A DNA stretch of 30,224 nt, from assembly GCA_946887425.1 (NCBI GenBank), contig CAMPKW010000006.1, forward strand, positions 1 through 30,224. The letters run 5' to 3'. Origin of the DNA: an uncultured Candidatus Saccharibacteria bacterium. GTDB lineage: Bacteria; Patescibacteria; Saccharimonadia; Saccharimonadales; UBA6022. Every line of letters starts with the position of its first letter. Within the stretch, counting starts at the first letter, position 1. The translations under genes and the position numbers were made by a program. The notes under the pieces are model-generated. The model saw only the letters and a list, made by a program, of their open reading frames with translations, made no database searches and had not been told where the DNA came from. This document shows positions 7,869 to 15,918 of the stretch, in pieces.

Positions 7869-8779
7869 TATACCACCGCCTTTCCCGCGCTTCCAAAGGC
7901 ATTAATCTTTTCTTCTACCACCACTTGCACAGCTTGATACACTTCGGGCATAAGCTTCACAACGGCATACTCTTCAGGATGCTCACGAAGAACCTTTTCG
8001 AGCGTATCGCGAAATGCAATTCGCATATCACTATTGATATTGATCTTACTGACACCAATCTTTGCTGCCTCTTCGAAATAGTGTAGCGGGGTTCCGCTTC
8101 CTCCATGAAGACTAATCTGACAGCCAATCGCGTTGCGAACATGAGCAAGCAATTCTAGGTCGAGTTCTTTTGGTACTGGGTATTTACCGTGGAGGTTGCC
8201 GACAGCAGCGGCAAACGTGTCAATACCAGTAGCTTCAACAAAACGCTGCGCACCCTCTGGTGTCGTAAACGTCTTCTTAATCTCTTCGTAGTCGATCGCT
8301 TCCTTGTGAAGGTTCGATGAGCCGCCGAAATAATGCGGCTCGCTCTCAACAAGCGCACCAGTAAAGGCTGCGTAGTTGACCACCTCTTTCGTCTTAGCAA
8401 CAATTTCCTCTTCGCTAGCATCGTGATTCGCTTGTGAAATATCAATATGGATAAATTCGAAACCAGCGTCGATTGCACGCTTACAATCTTCGACGCTTGG
8501 ACTGTGATCAAGGTTGATGTACATCTCAATGCCATATTCAGCTTTGTAGTTATCGACCATGTCACGAATATTCTCAAGTCCGAGTGCTTTCACCTCTCCA
8601 TCGCTCACCTCAACAAGCACTGGCGCCTGGAGCTTTTGAGCGGCACGGCAAATCGCAATCAACGTTTCCTGGTTGTCGATATTAAAGGCACCAACAGCAA
8701 AACCTTGGCTGCGGCTGCGCTGCATTAAATGTCGTGCTCGTACAGTATTATTGCGTATTTCTTTGATTGTCAGTCCCAT
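7868..8779 (-). CDS. fba: Class II fructose-bisphosphate aldolase family protein
   Basis: A 303-aa zinc-dependent aldolase of the Fba/GatY/KbaY family, interconverting fructose 1,6-bisphosphate (or tagatose bisphosphate) with DHAP and glyceraldehyde 3-phosphate. Expected residues are present: catalytic Asp91 and metal-ligand His92 in NLDHS, ESEPHYFGG (about 145-153), His197 in GNLHGKYP, His225 in LHGGSGT, and the phosphate-binding KININSD. The ATG at 8779 has TAGGAG 6 bases upstream, and that TAG is also the stop of the transketolase C subunit. It links the pentose-phosphate steps with GAPDH. Fructose versus tagatose specificity cannot be told by eye. Confidence 0.93.
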   Translation of the reverse strand: MGLTIKEIRNNTVRARHLMQRSRSQGFAVGAFNIDNQETLIAICRAAQKLQAPVLVEVSDGEVKALGLENIRDMVDNYKAEYGIEMYINLDHSPSVEDCKRAIDAGFEFIHIDISQANHDASEEEIVAKTKEVVNYAAFTGALVESEPHYFGGSSNLHKEAIDYEEIKKTFTTPEGAQRFVEATGIDTFAAAVGNLHGKYPVPKELDLELLAHVRNAIGCQISLHGGSGTPLHYFEEAAKIGVSKININSDMRIAFRDTLEKVLREHPEEYAVVKLMPEVYQAVQVVVEEKINAFGSAGKAVV

Positions 8780-8788
8780 AATTTTCTC

Positions 8789-9784
8789 CTAAAATCCTTG
8801 ATGGTAGCGTGGTGTATTATCACAAAAATGCTTCACTTGCACTGCAATCGATGCAGCGTCAAGTCCAAAGTGCGTCATTAGCTCAGCCGGGGCACCGCTT
8901 TCACCAAAACGATCATTCATACCCACCCTATACAGGGGTGTTGGCAACTTTTCACCGAGTAGCTCGGCGATTGCTCCACCAAAACCACCCGCGACTTGCG
9001 CCTCTTCGGCCGTAAGTACACGACCGGTTTTACGAACACTCGCAAGAATCGTCTCCTCATCAAGCGGCTTGATCGTTGGCACATGCACCACTTCAGCATG
9101 AATACCCTGGTGCTCAAGCTGCTTCGCGGCAATCAGCAATTGTACCGTCAGGGCACCCGTCCCAAGCAAACTAACATCTTTACCTTCACGAAGTACATAC
9201 GCCCTGCCAATCTCAAATGGCGACTCCTGGGTACTAAACACTGGTGTCTTCTCCCGAGCAAGGCGCAAGTAACTTGGCTTGCCGTTTTCGGCAATTGCAC
9301 GTGTCGCCTTCTCAGCCTCAATGCTATCACCAGGTACGACAACTACCATATTTGGCAGAACACGCATCAGGGCAATATCTTCTAGCATTTGATGTGTTGC
9401 TCCGTCAGGACCGACACTCACGCCCGCATGCGAGCCGATCACTTTAACGGGCATATCGTTGAGTGCGATTGTCGTACGAATCTGCTCCCAGTTACGACCA
9501 GGGCTGAATGCCGCATAACTGCTCGTAAATGGAATTTTATTCGCCCGAGCGAGTCCGCTCGCTACAGTCACAAGATTCTGCTCAGCAACCCCAACCTCGA
9601 TAAAACGATGCGGAAATGCGTCTTTGAAAAGATGCATCTGAGTACTCTCTGTCAGATCTGCACATAGCGCAACGATCTTTTCATTTGCCTCACCGGCAGC
9701 TTTCAGTCCGCGGCCAAAACCGGCACGAATCGGCTCAAGTACAGCATCCTCGCCATATAGTCGATCATCAATTGAAAAATGCAT
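8789..9784 (-). CDS. tktC: Transketolase, C-terminal subunit
   Basis: A 331-aa half-transketolase carrying the pyrimidine-binding and C-terminal domains. It forms the ThDP enzyme with the N-terminal subunit encoded immediately upstream, moving two-carbon units between ketose and aldose phosphates. Visible features include DLTESTQM, the catalytic-Glu region GVAEQNLVTVASGLA (about 65-79), SHAGVSVGPDGATHQ and the C-terminal strand region VLTAEEAQVAGGFG. Its ATG overlaps the last base of the N subunit stop. Split transketolases are common in archaea, some Firmicutes and CPR bacteria. Confidence 0.95.
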   Translation of the reverse strand: MHFSIDDRLYGEDAVLEPIRAGFGRGLKAAGEANEKIVALCADLTESTQMHLFKDAFPHRFIEVGVAEQNLVTVASGLARANKIPFTSSYAAFSPGRNWEQIRTTIALNDMPVKVIGSHAGVSVGPDGATHQMLEDIALMRVLPNMVVVVPGDSIEAEKATRAIAENGKPSYLRLAREKTPVFSTQESPFEIGRAYVLREGKDVSLLGTGALTVQLLIAAKQLEHQGIHAEVVHVPTIKPLDEETILASVRKTGRVLTAEEAQVAGGFGGAIAELLGEKLPTPLYRVGMNDRFGESGAPAELMTHFGLDAASIAVQVKHFCDNTPRYHQGF

Positions 9785-10647
9785 TATGCCAAATCTCCTG
9801 AGGTAATTTTTCCATCAAGCGTGCGAAGCTTCATGAGCGCGTCCTTAGCCTGTTCATGATTCGGTGGCATGCCATGCCACTTGTAATCGTACTCCATAAA
9901 ATCCACACCCTTTCCAGGGATAGTATGCGCAATAATCACACTTGGGCGATTTGTGATCGCACGTGCCATACTGGCGGCGTCAATGATGCTTTCCATATTG
10001 TGCCCGTCAATCTCCTGAACGTGCCAGCCAAATGACTCCCATTTACCACGAAGATCCTCGAGCGGCATTACGTCGTCGGTTGACCCATCGATTTGAATGT
10101 TATTGCGATCAATATAGACAATCAGTTGACTGAGTTTGTACTTGCCAGCAAACATGGCCGCTTCCCAGATATTACCTTCATCTAACTCACCGTCGCCAGT
10201 AACTGCATACACCCAGCGATGCTTGGCATTGTCGAGATACTGCAGGCTATAAGCGTAGCCCGCCGCCTGGCTCAACCCACTACCCAGTGGGCCACTGGTA
10301 TTTTCAAGTCCCGGCAGCTTCGTACGCTCAGGGTGTCCCTGTAAGCGACTACCAAGCTTACGGAGCGTTTGTAGCTCGTCGACATCAAAGTAACCCCGCT
10401 CAGCCATTGTTGCATATTGCACAGGTACGGTATGTCCGTTACTAAGAAAAAAGACATCCCGCTGATCCCATTCGGGCTTCAGTGGATCGACATTCATAAT
10501 ATTAAAGTAAAGCGCCGTTAAGATATCGGCCAAACCTAGCGGCCCAGCACTATGACCGCTTCCTGCCTCTTCAAGCATGCGAACAATATCCTTACGGACA
10601 TCATTGGCTTTCTGCTCAAGCTGTGTCACTGTTAGTTGCCCACTCAC
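9784..10647 (-). CDS. tktN: Transketolase, N-terminal subunit
   Basis: A 287-aa half-transketolase with the thiamine-diphosphate-binding domain. The ThDP motif starts at GDGELDEGN (151-159) and ends at the DRNN Asn (about 182). Other hallmarks are GHSAGPLGLADILTALYF (31-48), LSNGHTVPVQYA, GHPE and SGPLGSGLSQAAGYA. The start is a GTG at 10647, 2 bases after the epimerase stop; the second codon AGT gives MSGQLTVTQL. It partners with the C-terminal subunit just downstream. Confidence 0.95.
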   Translation of the reverse strand: MSGQLTVTQLEQKANDVRKDIVRMLEEAGSGHSAGPLGLADILTALYFNIMNVDPLKPEWDQRDVFFLSNGHTVPVQYATMAERGYFDVDELQTLRKLGSRLQGHPERTKLPGLENTSGPLGSGLSQAAGYAYSLQYLDNAKHRWVYAVTGDGELDEGNIWEAAMFAGKYKLSQLIVYIDRNNIQIDGSTDDVMPLEDLRGKWESFGWHVQEIDGHNMESIIDAASMARAITNRPSVIIAHTIPGKGVDFMEYDYKWHGMPPNHEQAKDALMKLRTLDGKITSGDLA

Positions 10648-10649
10648 GA

Positions 10650-11294
10650 CTAAAGAATCCCTCGCTTATTTATCTCTTGCACTAGTGTAGCATAAGCAGC
10701 TTGGGGATCGGCAGCTTTCTGAATGGCCGAACCAGCATTAAGTACGTCGACACCGCCCTGCGTAAGGTTGTATGCATTATCGAGGGCGACACCACCATCC
10801 CAGCCAATTTCAACGCCATTATTGATATTCTTAATCAATCGAACCTTCTCAAGCTGCATCAAACTGGCACGACCACCAAAGTGACCCATATCACCGCTAA
10901 AGATCATGACATGATCAGCAGCCTCAATAAGTCCCGCAACCGACTCGGGAACTGTCGAGCGTTGCAAAGCAATTCCGGCTTTAATACCTAGCTGCTTAAT
11001 GCGCGTCATGATCTGCACCAAATCACCCTCAGCTTCAGCATGAAAGATAATCATGTGCGGCTTAAGGCTCGTGAGCGTCTCTACATAGTCAGCTGGGCGA
11101 GCTACCATTGCATGTATATCGACCGTCCAATTCTCAGGCCACCAAATTTGTGCAGGGCCAATCGTAAAGCTAGGCGCAAACTCCCCATCGGTAATATCAA
11201 TATGGACACGCTCAGCAAAACTGTGAATATGCTCTACTTGAGCCTTGTAGTCATCGGTAGTCTCCGCAAGAAGAGTTGGAACAATTGCACTCAT
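10650..11294 (-). CDS. rpe: Ribulose-phosphate 3-epimerase family protein
   Basis: A 214-aa TIM-barrel protein of the ribulose-phosphate 3-epimerase family, interconverting ribulose 5-phosphate and xylulose 5-phosphate. The expected metal ligands can be placed: His and Asp in VHIDITDGEF (about 31-40), His in DIHAMV (about 59-64) and Asp in GWDGGV. The sequence is divergent: the usual MDG is ITDG, and the usual PGFGGQ flexible loop reads GDMGHFGG. Position between rpiB and transketolase supports the role. A related hexulose- or allulose-phosphate epimerase is possible. Confidence 0.82.
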   Translation of the reverse strand: MSAIVPTLLAETTDDYKAQVEHIHSFAERVHIDITDGEFAPSFTIGPAQIWWPENWTVDIHAMVARPADYVETLTSLKPHMIIFHAEAEGDLVQIMTRIKQLGIKAGIALQRSTVPESVAGLIEAADHVMIFSGDMGHFGGRASLMQLEKVRLIKNINNGVEIGWDGGVALDNAYNLTQGGVDVLNAGSAIQKAADPQAAYATLVQEINKRGIL

Positions 11295-11296
11295 AC

Positions 11297-11746
11297 CTAC
11301 AGCTCATCAATCTGCGCATTGCGTCGTACATAGCGAGGCGCTCCGGCAAATGGCGTATTGAGCCACGTCTCGATAATACCCTTCCAGGCAGCCTCATTAT
11401 CGTCAAGCACACGCGCTGGCAAGCAAAGTACATTACTGTCGTTATCGTTGCGAGTCATTTTTGCCTCATGAGCATCCCAAATGACACTGGCGCGAATACC
11501 ACGGAAACGGTTTGCAGCCATCGCCATCCCCTGACCACCACCGCAAAGTAAAATTGCGCGCGGGTCGTTGTCGTCATCGCCAATCACTTTCAGCGCTGCC
11601 GTATGCGCAAATTCAGGAAAGTCATCCGATGGATCCAGAGTGCGGCCACTCACGTCCTCGACGTCATAATTATGTTTTGCTAAGTAGGCGAACACTTTTT
11701 CTTTTAAATGAAAGCCGGCATGATCAGAGCCCAAGTAAATCTTCAT
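11297..11746 (-). CDS. rpiB: Ribose 5-phosphate isomerase B (RpiB/LacAB family)
   Basis: A 149-aa RpiB-family isomerase interconverting ribose 5-phosphate and ribulose 5-phosphate. It has the N-terminal SDHAGFHLKE motif, the active-site Cys loop ILLCGGGQGMAMAANRFRGIRA (usually CGTGIGM; here CGGGQGM) and the NDSNVLCLPAR segment. It is the first gene of the nine-gene minus-strand run. The ATG at 11746 has no Shine-Dalgarno but has TATACT only 6 bases upstream, so the operon mRNA is probably leaderless. The epimerase starts 2 bases after its stop. Confidence 0.92.
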   Translation of the reverse strand: MKIYLGSDHAGFHLKEKVFAYLAKHNYDVEDVSGRTLDPSDDFPEFAHTAALKVIGDDDNDPRAILLCGGGQGMAMAANRFRGIRASVIWDAHEAKMTRNDNDSNVLCLPARVLDDNEAAWKGIIETWLNTPFAGAPRYVRRNAQIDEL

Positions 11747-11752
11747 AATTTA

Positions 11753-11758
11753 AGTATA
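11753..11758 (-). promoter_or_regulatory. Candidate -10 element of the rpiB-rpe-tkt-fba-pfkB operon
   Basis: TATACT on the minus strand, then TAAATT, then the rpiB ATG. There is no purine-rich ribosome site between them. The region 17 bases further upstream falls in the U-tract of the GAPDH terminator and is a poor -35. Confidence 0.5.
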
Positions 11759-11770
11759 AGCATTTTCATC

Positions 11771-11810
11771 TTAAAACAAAAGTACTCTTGGCTATTTCAC
11801 CAAGAGTACT
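11771..11810 (-). terminator. Rho-independent terminator after GAPDH
   Basis: A perfect 11-bp stem (AGTACTCTTGG at 11781-11791 pairing with 11800-11810), an 8-base loop and, on the minus strand, TTTTGTTTT after the stem. It separates gap from the rpiB operon. Confidence 0.9.
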
Positions 11811-11817
11811 CCACGGA

Positions 11818-12837
11818 TTAATTTTGTAGCGCGCGACCAGCGTCAGCCACAAGCTCAACTAGGCGGTTACTATAGCCCCATTCATTGTCATACCAAGCGA
11901 CAACTTTAATGAGATTTCCCCCAACAACATTCGTAAGTTTCAAATCAACGATCGCGCTATGACTGTTTCCTTTAAAATCACTACTCACGAGTTCTTCTTC
12001 AGTCACATCAAGGATGCCTTGATAAAATGGCAACTTAGCAGATTCTATAAATGCATTGTTGATATCCTCAATCGTCACATTGCGCTTAAGCACCACAGCA
12101 AAATCACTCATACTAACGACCGGCGTTGGAACGCGCACGCTCAAACCGCCAAATACACCCTCGAGTGCAGGAAGCGCTTTCGCTGCCGCAATGCTCGCAC
12201 CAGTTGTCGTAGGTACGATATTCTCAGCAGCCGCACGTGCCTCGCGGAGATCTTTAGCCGGTGCATCCTGCAGCTTCTGACTCGCCGTATAACTATGAAT
12301 TGTCGTCATGAGTGCTTTCTCGATGCCGAAATGACTCTCGAGCACTGCCATCACCGGAGTAATACAGTTTGTCGTACAACTAGCATTGCTGATCACATCG
12401 GTTGAATTTTCGATCTTATCTTCGTTAACACCAAGAACGATCGTATCCGCGCCATCACCCTTGGCAGGTGCCGAGATTACCACTTTTTTCGCTCCACCGC
12501 CATCGATATGCGCGCGCGCCAGTGCCGGATCAACAAAAAAGCCCGTACTTTCAATCACTACATCAACATTGTATTGGCCCCATGGCAACTGTGATGGATC
12601 TTTTTCAGCAAGGACAGCAATATGCTGACCGTTGACGATGATTCCTGTGTCATCATGCCCCACATCATGCTGATAGGTGCCATACGACGAATCATGCTTC
12701 AGTAAATGTGCAAGGGTTTTTGTATCAGTAAGGTCATTGATCGCAACAACTTTTACGTCACTACGTTCAAATGCAATCTTAAACGCATTTCGGCCAATAC
12801 GGCCAAATCCGTTAATTGCAATGTTCACTTGGCTCAT
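11818..12837 (-). CDS. gap: Glyceraldehyde-3-phosphate dehydrogenase, type I
   Basis: A 339-aa GAPDH that oxidatively phosphorylates glyceraldehyde 3-phosphate to 1,3-bisphosphoglycerate, producing NAD(P)H. Features: Rossmann motif INGFGRIGRNAF (8-19), Asp35 in NDLTD (typical of NAD preference), catalytic Cys154 in SNASCTTNC, His181 in IHSYTASQ, and the C-terminal WYDNEWGYSNR. The start has an AAAGGAG ribosome site 10 bases upstream. It is a single-gene unit with its own promoter and terminator, next to the pentose-phosphate/aldolase operon whose product it consumes. Confidence 0.98.
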   Translation of the reverse strand: MSQVNIAINGFGRIGRNAFKIAFERSDVKVVAINDLTDTKTLAHLLKHDSSYGTYQHDVGHDDTGIIVNGQHIAVLAEKDPSQLPWGQYNVDVVIESTGFFVDPALARAHIDGGGAKKVVISAPAKGDGADTIVLGVNEDKIENSTDVISNASCTTNCITPVMAVLESHFGIEKALMTTIHSYTASQKLQDAPAKDLREARAAAENIVPTTTGASIAAAKALPALEGVFGGLSVRVPTPVVSMSDFAVVLKRNVTIEDINNAFIESAKLPFYQGILDVTEEELVSSDFKGNSHSAIVDLKLTNVVGGNLIKVVAWYDNEWGYSNRLVELVADAGRALQN

Positions 12838-12882
12838 GAGATTCCCACTCCTTTTTCAGTAAGCTTTAGCATTTCTGGCTTA

Positions 12883-12912
12883 AGTATATACTGTTTTGTC
12901 CATCTCTGTAAA
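12883..12912 (-). promoter_or_regulatory. Promoter of gap
   Basis: On the minus strand TTTACA (12907-12912), an 18-base spacer and TATACT (12883-12888) make a good sigma-70-type promoter. It lies back-to-back with the plus-strand promoter at 12916-12944 without sharing bases. Confidence 0.72.
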
Positions 12913-12915
12913 ACA

Positions 12916-12944
12916 TTGACATATTTGTATTATTTTGGTATAAT
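12916..12944 (+). promoter_or_regulatory. Perfect consensus promoter of the 116-aa protein
   Basis: TTGACA (12916-12921), exactly 17 bases, then TATAAT (12939-12944): both hexamers match the sigma-70/SigA consensus fully. The start codon at 12980 follows a normal leader with AAGGA. Confidence 0.88.
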
Positions 12945-12979
12945 ATTTAAGTTAGTTTCTCCCCGAGTAAGGAAGTACT

Positions 12980-13330
12980 ATGGCACCGTCAGCATTGAAG
13001 TCCGCCGTCATTGTCGAGATTAACGACGAAAGCGCATTGACCCGTACTGCCGTTGAAATGGCGGCGCGGGCTATCGACTCCCTTGTCCAAGACAGCCCCA
13101 AGCTGGATGAAGCGAGAGAGTTCAAGATCGAGATAGGTGTGAACGGCACGGCACGCCCGGCATTCCTGGAACAAGCCACCCTCCACAAGGGCGGCACCAT
13201 AACTGCCGAGGCAAGAGTCGTCGTCTTCACATCGACCATCGAGGGCACGCTGTACCTCATCGACCTGAGCTATTCAGAGCAGAGGTGGAGCGCAAAGCTC
13301 AACAAGGCCATGGCTATCTCCAACGACTAA
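12980..13330 (+). CDS. Hypothetical 116-aa protein, strongly promoted
   Basis: I do not recognise this protein. It has no signal peptide, membrane segment or Cys. The pattern suggests a small soluble alpha/beta fold: a strand (SAVIVEIND), a helix (TAVEMAARAIDSLVQD) and several beta strands (FKIEIGVNG, TITAEARVVVFTS, GTLYLIDLSYS). ATG 12980 has AAGGA 6 bases upstream. It stands alone between a perfect consensus promoter and two consecutive hairpins, so it is probably a highly expressed single-gene unit. By eye the DNA is richer in GC and in codons such as GCC, CTC and AAG than its neighbours, which may reflect transfer or strong codon selection. I infer no function. Confidence 0.78.
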   Translation: MAPSALKSAVIVEINDESALTRTAVEMAARAIDSLVQDSPKLDEAREFKIEIGVNGTARPAFLEQATLHKGGTITAEARVVVFTSTIEGTLYLIDLSYSEQRWSAKLNKAMAISND

Positions 13331-13336
13331 CACATT

Positions 13337-13365
13337 GTGCGGGCGCCCACCAGCGGCGCCCGCAC
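13337..13365 (+). terminator. Very GC-rich hairpin after the 116-aa gene
   Basis: A perfect 11-bp stem (GTGCGGGCGCC with GGCGCCCGCAC) and a 7-base loop start 6 bases after the stop codon. There is no T-run directly after it, so it may block exonucleases or help the next hairpin terminate. Confidence 0.7.
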
Positions 13366-13370
13366 CCCAC

Positions 13371-13393
13371 CCACCTTCTCTGGTGGTTTTTTT
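13371..13393 (+). terminator. Rho-independent terminator after the 116-aa gene
   Basis: A short CCACC/GGTGG stem followed by seven T residues. With the strong hairpin just before it, this forms a double terminator isolating the 116-aa gene from rel. Confidence 0.75.
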
Positions 13394-13409
13394 ATTATCT
13401 TATCTACCC

Positions 13410-13415
13410 TATACT
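13410..13415 (+). promoter_or_regulatory. Candidate -10 element of rel
   Basis: TATACT lies 10 bases before the preferred rel ATG at 13426, right after a terminator. It predicts a leader of only about 3 bases. No clear -35. Confidence 0.4.
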
Positions 13416-13425
13416 AGTAACTAAG

Positions 13426-14964
13426 ATGACTAAGAGTGAGCTTTTGGATTACGCCCAGCCGCACTACGAGGAGAATGAACTGCTCGAGCTCGAGCATGCC
13501 ATCGATTTTGCCTCGGATGCTCACATCGACCAAACGAGAAAAAGTGGCGAGCCATACATCATTCACCCACTTCATGTCGCTCACACATTGATCGAATGGG
13601 GTATGGACATCGATACTATCCTCGCAGGCGTCCTGCACGACACGGTCGAGGACACAACTGCGACCCTTAGTGAAATTGAGAATTTATTTGGGCGTGATGT
13701 CGCCTTCTTAGTTGATGGTGTCACGAAAGTATCTCAGGCTCGTGCCGGTATGCGCGACCTCTCCAGCTACCTACCGCAAACAAAAGACAACCTATCAAAG
13801 CTCCTTATCGCCGTTGGTCAAGACGTGCGCGTTATTATCATCAAGCTCGCCGACCGCCTCCACAACCTCTCTACTCTACAGCACATGAAGCCAGAAAAGC
13901 AGATCAAGATCGCTCGCGAGAGCCTTGAAGTGTTTGCACCCATGGCCGATCGCCTCGGTATGGGCCGTGTACGCATGCAGATTGAGGAGCTAGCTTTTAG
14001 TTACCTCGACCCAAAAGAATTCCAACGCCTGCAACATCTAATGCAAAAACGACTCGGCAAAAGCACCCGCAAGCTTGGTATTGTACGCCACGAGGTGGAG
14101 TCAGAACTCAAGAAACAAGGTATTAAGTTCGAAGTTAACGGTCGCGTCAAGAGTATTTACAGCCTCCACAAAAAGCTCTCAAAGGTCGGTGGCAACATTG
14201 ACGACATCTACGACCTTATGGCACTTCGCGTTATTGTCGAAAACAAAGAAGACTGCTACCGTGCACTCGGCATTTTGCACAGCATGTACCAACCGATGAT
14301 TTCACGCATCAAAGATTACATCGCGATCCCAAAGCCCAATGGCTATCAAAGCCTTCATACCACAGTTATCACTCCCAATAAGCAAATCGTCGAATTTCAG
14401 ATTCGTACTTTTGGTATGCACGACTACGCGGAGCGTGGACTTGCTGCCAGCTTCCATTATCACGAGCAAAAGTCGAGCAAAGACTACACCAAGCGAAAAG
14501 GCACGTCAGCAACACTTCCTGCGCAATTACAGTGGATCACTCAGCTGCAAGAAATTGCTTCACGCCTAAGGGACAATGAAGATATCTCCCAGGATCAGCT
14601 CAATATTGACCTATTCGGCAATCGTATATTTGTTTATTCGCCAAAAGGCGACCTCTACAATCTCCCCGAAGGTGCACTACCCCTCGATTTTGCCTACCTC
14701 GTTCATAGCGACATCGGCAAGCACGCCTATAGTTTCCGCGTCAATGGCAGCATTAATGCGTTTGATAAGCCGCTCCAAAACGGCGATGTCGTCGAAGTAG
14801 TGACACGTAAGCTGCCTCAGCCAAAACAAGCCTGGCTTGACCTTGTCACAACAACTCATGCGCGCAATAAGCTTCGAGCTCAACTCAAACAGCTCGGGCT
14901 CATAGAGGGCATTAGTAATGCAGCGGCCATCATCCGTGAAAAATCCATCCGAAAGAAAAAATAG
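13426..14964 (+). CDS. rel: Bifunctional (p)ppGpp synthetase/hydrolase, short RelA/SpoT homolog
   Basis: A 512-aa RSH protein that makes and degrades the alarmone (p)ppGpp. The HD hydrolase domain is intact (LHDTVEDT at about 68-75; IKLADRLHNL). The synthetase domain has YDLMALRVIV, the RIKD loop matching the RxKD motif of bifunctional enzymes, NGYQSLHTTV and EFQIRTFGMHDYAE with the catalytic Glu. A TGS domain follows (about 390-455). It then stops after a short basic tail, without the helical, zinc-finger and ACT/RRM regions of full-length ~720-aa Rel proteins. The frame opens at 13285, inside the preceding gene's terminator region, so ATG 13426 is preferred; it has no clear Shine-Dalgarno. 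Confidence 0.95.
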   Translation: MTKSELLDYAQPHYEENELLELEHAIDFASDAHIDQTRKSGEPYIIHPLHVAHTLIEWGMDIDTILAGVLHDTVEDTTATLSEIENLFGRDVAFLVDGVTKVSQARAGMRDLSSYLPQTKDNLSKLLIAVGQDVRVIIIKLADRLHNLSTLQHMKPEKQIKIARESLEVFAPMADRLGMGRVRMQIEELAFSYLDPKEFQRLQHLMQKRLGKSTRKLGIVRHEVESELKKQGIKFEVNGRVKSIYSLHKKLSKVGGNIDDIYDLMALRVIVENKEDCYRALGILHSMYQPMISRIKDYIAIPKPNGYQSLHTTVITPNKQIVEFQIRTFGMHDYAERGLAASFHYHEQKSSKDYTKRKGTSATLPAQLQWITQLQEIASRLRDNEDISQDQLNIDLFGNRIFVYSPKGDLYNLPEGALPLDFAYLVHSDIGKHAYSFRVNGSINAFDKPLQNGDVVEVVTRKLPQPKQAWLDLVTTTHARNKLRAQLKQLGLIEGISNAAAIIREKSIRKKK

Positions 14965-14990
14965 CCAGCTCCCCGAGCTGGTTATTTTCT
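14965..14990. terminator. Bidirectional terminator between rel and the IMPase gene
   Basis: CCAGCTC-CCC-GAGCTGG hairpin (14965-14981), followed on the plus strand by TTATTTTCT and on the minus strand by a T-rich run (CTATTTTTTC). It can serve both convergent genes. Confidence 0.82.
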
Positions 14991-14996
14991 ATTGCT

Positions 14997-15791
14997 TTAG
15001 TTTACCGCGATTATAGATTTAATCTCTTCATAAGCATCCATCACCACGGCAGCCACATTTGGAGATGCCGCAACAAAATTAAGTGTCGTATACGAATAGT
15101 CTTCGTCCTCAAACGAAATGATCTTACCGCCAGCCTCCTGGACAAGTAAGACACCGGGCACGTCATCATGCATCATTGATCCGCAGCGTAATTTCGTAAC
15201 AGCTTGAATACTCCCCTGGGCCAATCTCGTGAATTCATAGCCGGATGCGCCAAGTGGCGCATACACTCCAATCTTATGATTGCCAAAGATATGATACAGA
15301 TTTTTATAGGGAAATGAGCTTGCAAATACGATTGAATCATTCAACTCAGTATTCTTCACATAGACACGCTCACCATTTTTGAAAGCACCTTCGCCTTTTA
15401 CTGCGGTAAACAGATCGTCCGTCGCAAACTGGTAGATGACACTGGCGACAGTCTCGCCGTCCACTACCAGTCCGGCCATATTAGTACAATACGGCAACCC
15501 ATGCACGAAGCTTGACGTTCCATCAATAGGATCGATAATCCACGTTGCATCTTCGGTGCCGACGACATCATCAGTTTCTTCACCGTGAAAGCCGATTTCA
15601 GGGAAGTCCGCCAGTAACCGCTTCTTTATTGCATTTTCAACTTTTACATCCAACTCGGTCACCGGAGAACCATCGCCCTTAGAGTCGTGAACGATAGTGC
15701 CGTATGCGCCCATAAGCTCTTCGCGAAACCCCTTAAATACCTCTATGACTATTTGCTGAGATCGATAAATCGTTTCCCGTGATACTGACAT
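14997..15791 (-). CDS. Inositol monophosphatase-family phosphatase
   Basis: A 264-aa Mg-dependent phosphatase of the IMPase/FBPase/CysQ superfamily. Metal-binding motifs are visible: GFHGEETDD (motif with Glu-Glu), DPIDGTSSFVHGLPY, and a divergent C-terminal motif MHDDVPGVLLVQEAGG where WDxAAG is usual. The frame is open up to 15848, but ATG 15791 has a strong GGGGGAG purine run just upstream and gives the normal N-terminus. Possible substrates are inositol phosphate, 3'-phosphoadenosine 5'-phosphate or a sugar bisphosphate; FBPase activity would fit the gluconeogenic context but is not shown. Confidence 0.88.
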   Translation of the reverse strand: MSVSRETIYRSQQIVIEVFKGFREELMGAYGTIVHDSKGDGSPVTELDVKVENAIKKRLLADFPEIGFHGEETDDVVGTEDATWIIDPIDGTSSFVHGLPYCTNMAGLVVDGETVASVIYQFATDDLFTAVKGEGAFKNGERVYVKNTELNDSIVFASSFPYKNLYHIFGNHKIGVYAPLGASGYEFTRLAQGSIQAVTKLRCGSMMHDDVPGVLLVQEAGGKIISFEDEDYSYTTLNFVAASPNVAAVVMDAYEEIKSIIAVN

Positions 15792-15856
15792 GCACTCCCC
15801 CTTTATATCTAAAATATCACCCACGCGCACAGCGTAGCCCACTAGCATACCAAAAT

Positions 15857-15893
15857 AAAAAACAGCCGTAAATACTCATGAGTATTACGACTG
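15857..15893 (-). terminator. Rho-independent terminator after ppa
   Basis: A long hairpin (CAGCCGTA...TACGACTG arms with an inner ATACT/AGTAT stem around CATG; one mismatch), followed on the minus strand by TTTTTTATTTT. Confidence 0.85.
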
Positions 15894-15918
15894 CTTAATT
15901 TCCTTTTCGATTAAAGAA

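Noticed and set aside
10650..11294. Epimerase as an inactive or different TIM-barrel because of its divergent motifs
   Set aside because: The two His and two Asp metal-ligand positions can all be placed and the gene lies between rpiB and transketolase, so the epimerase role remains most likely.
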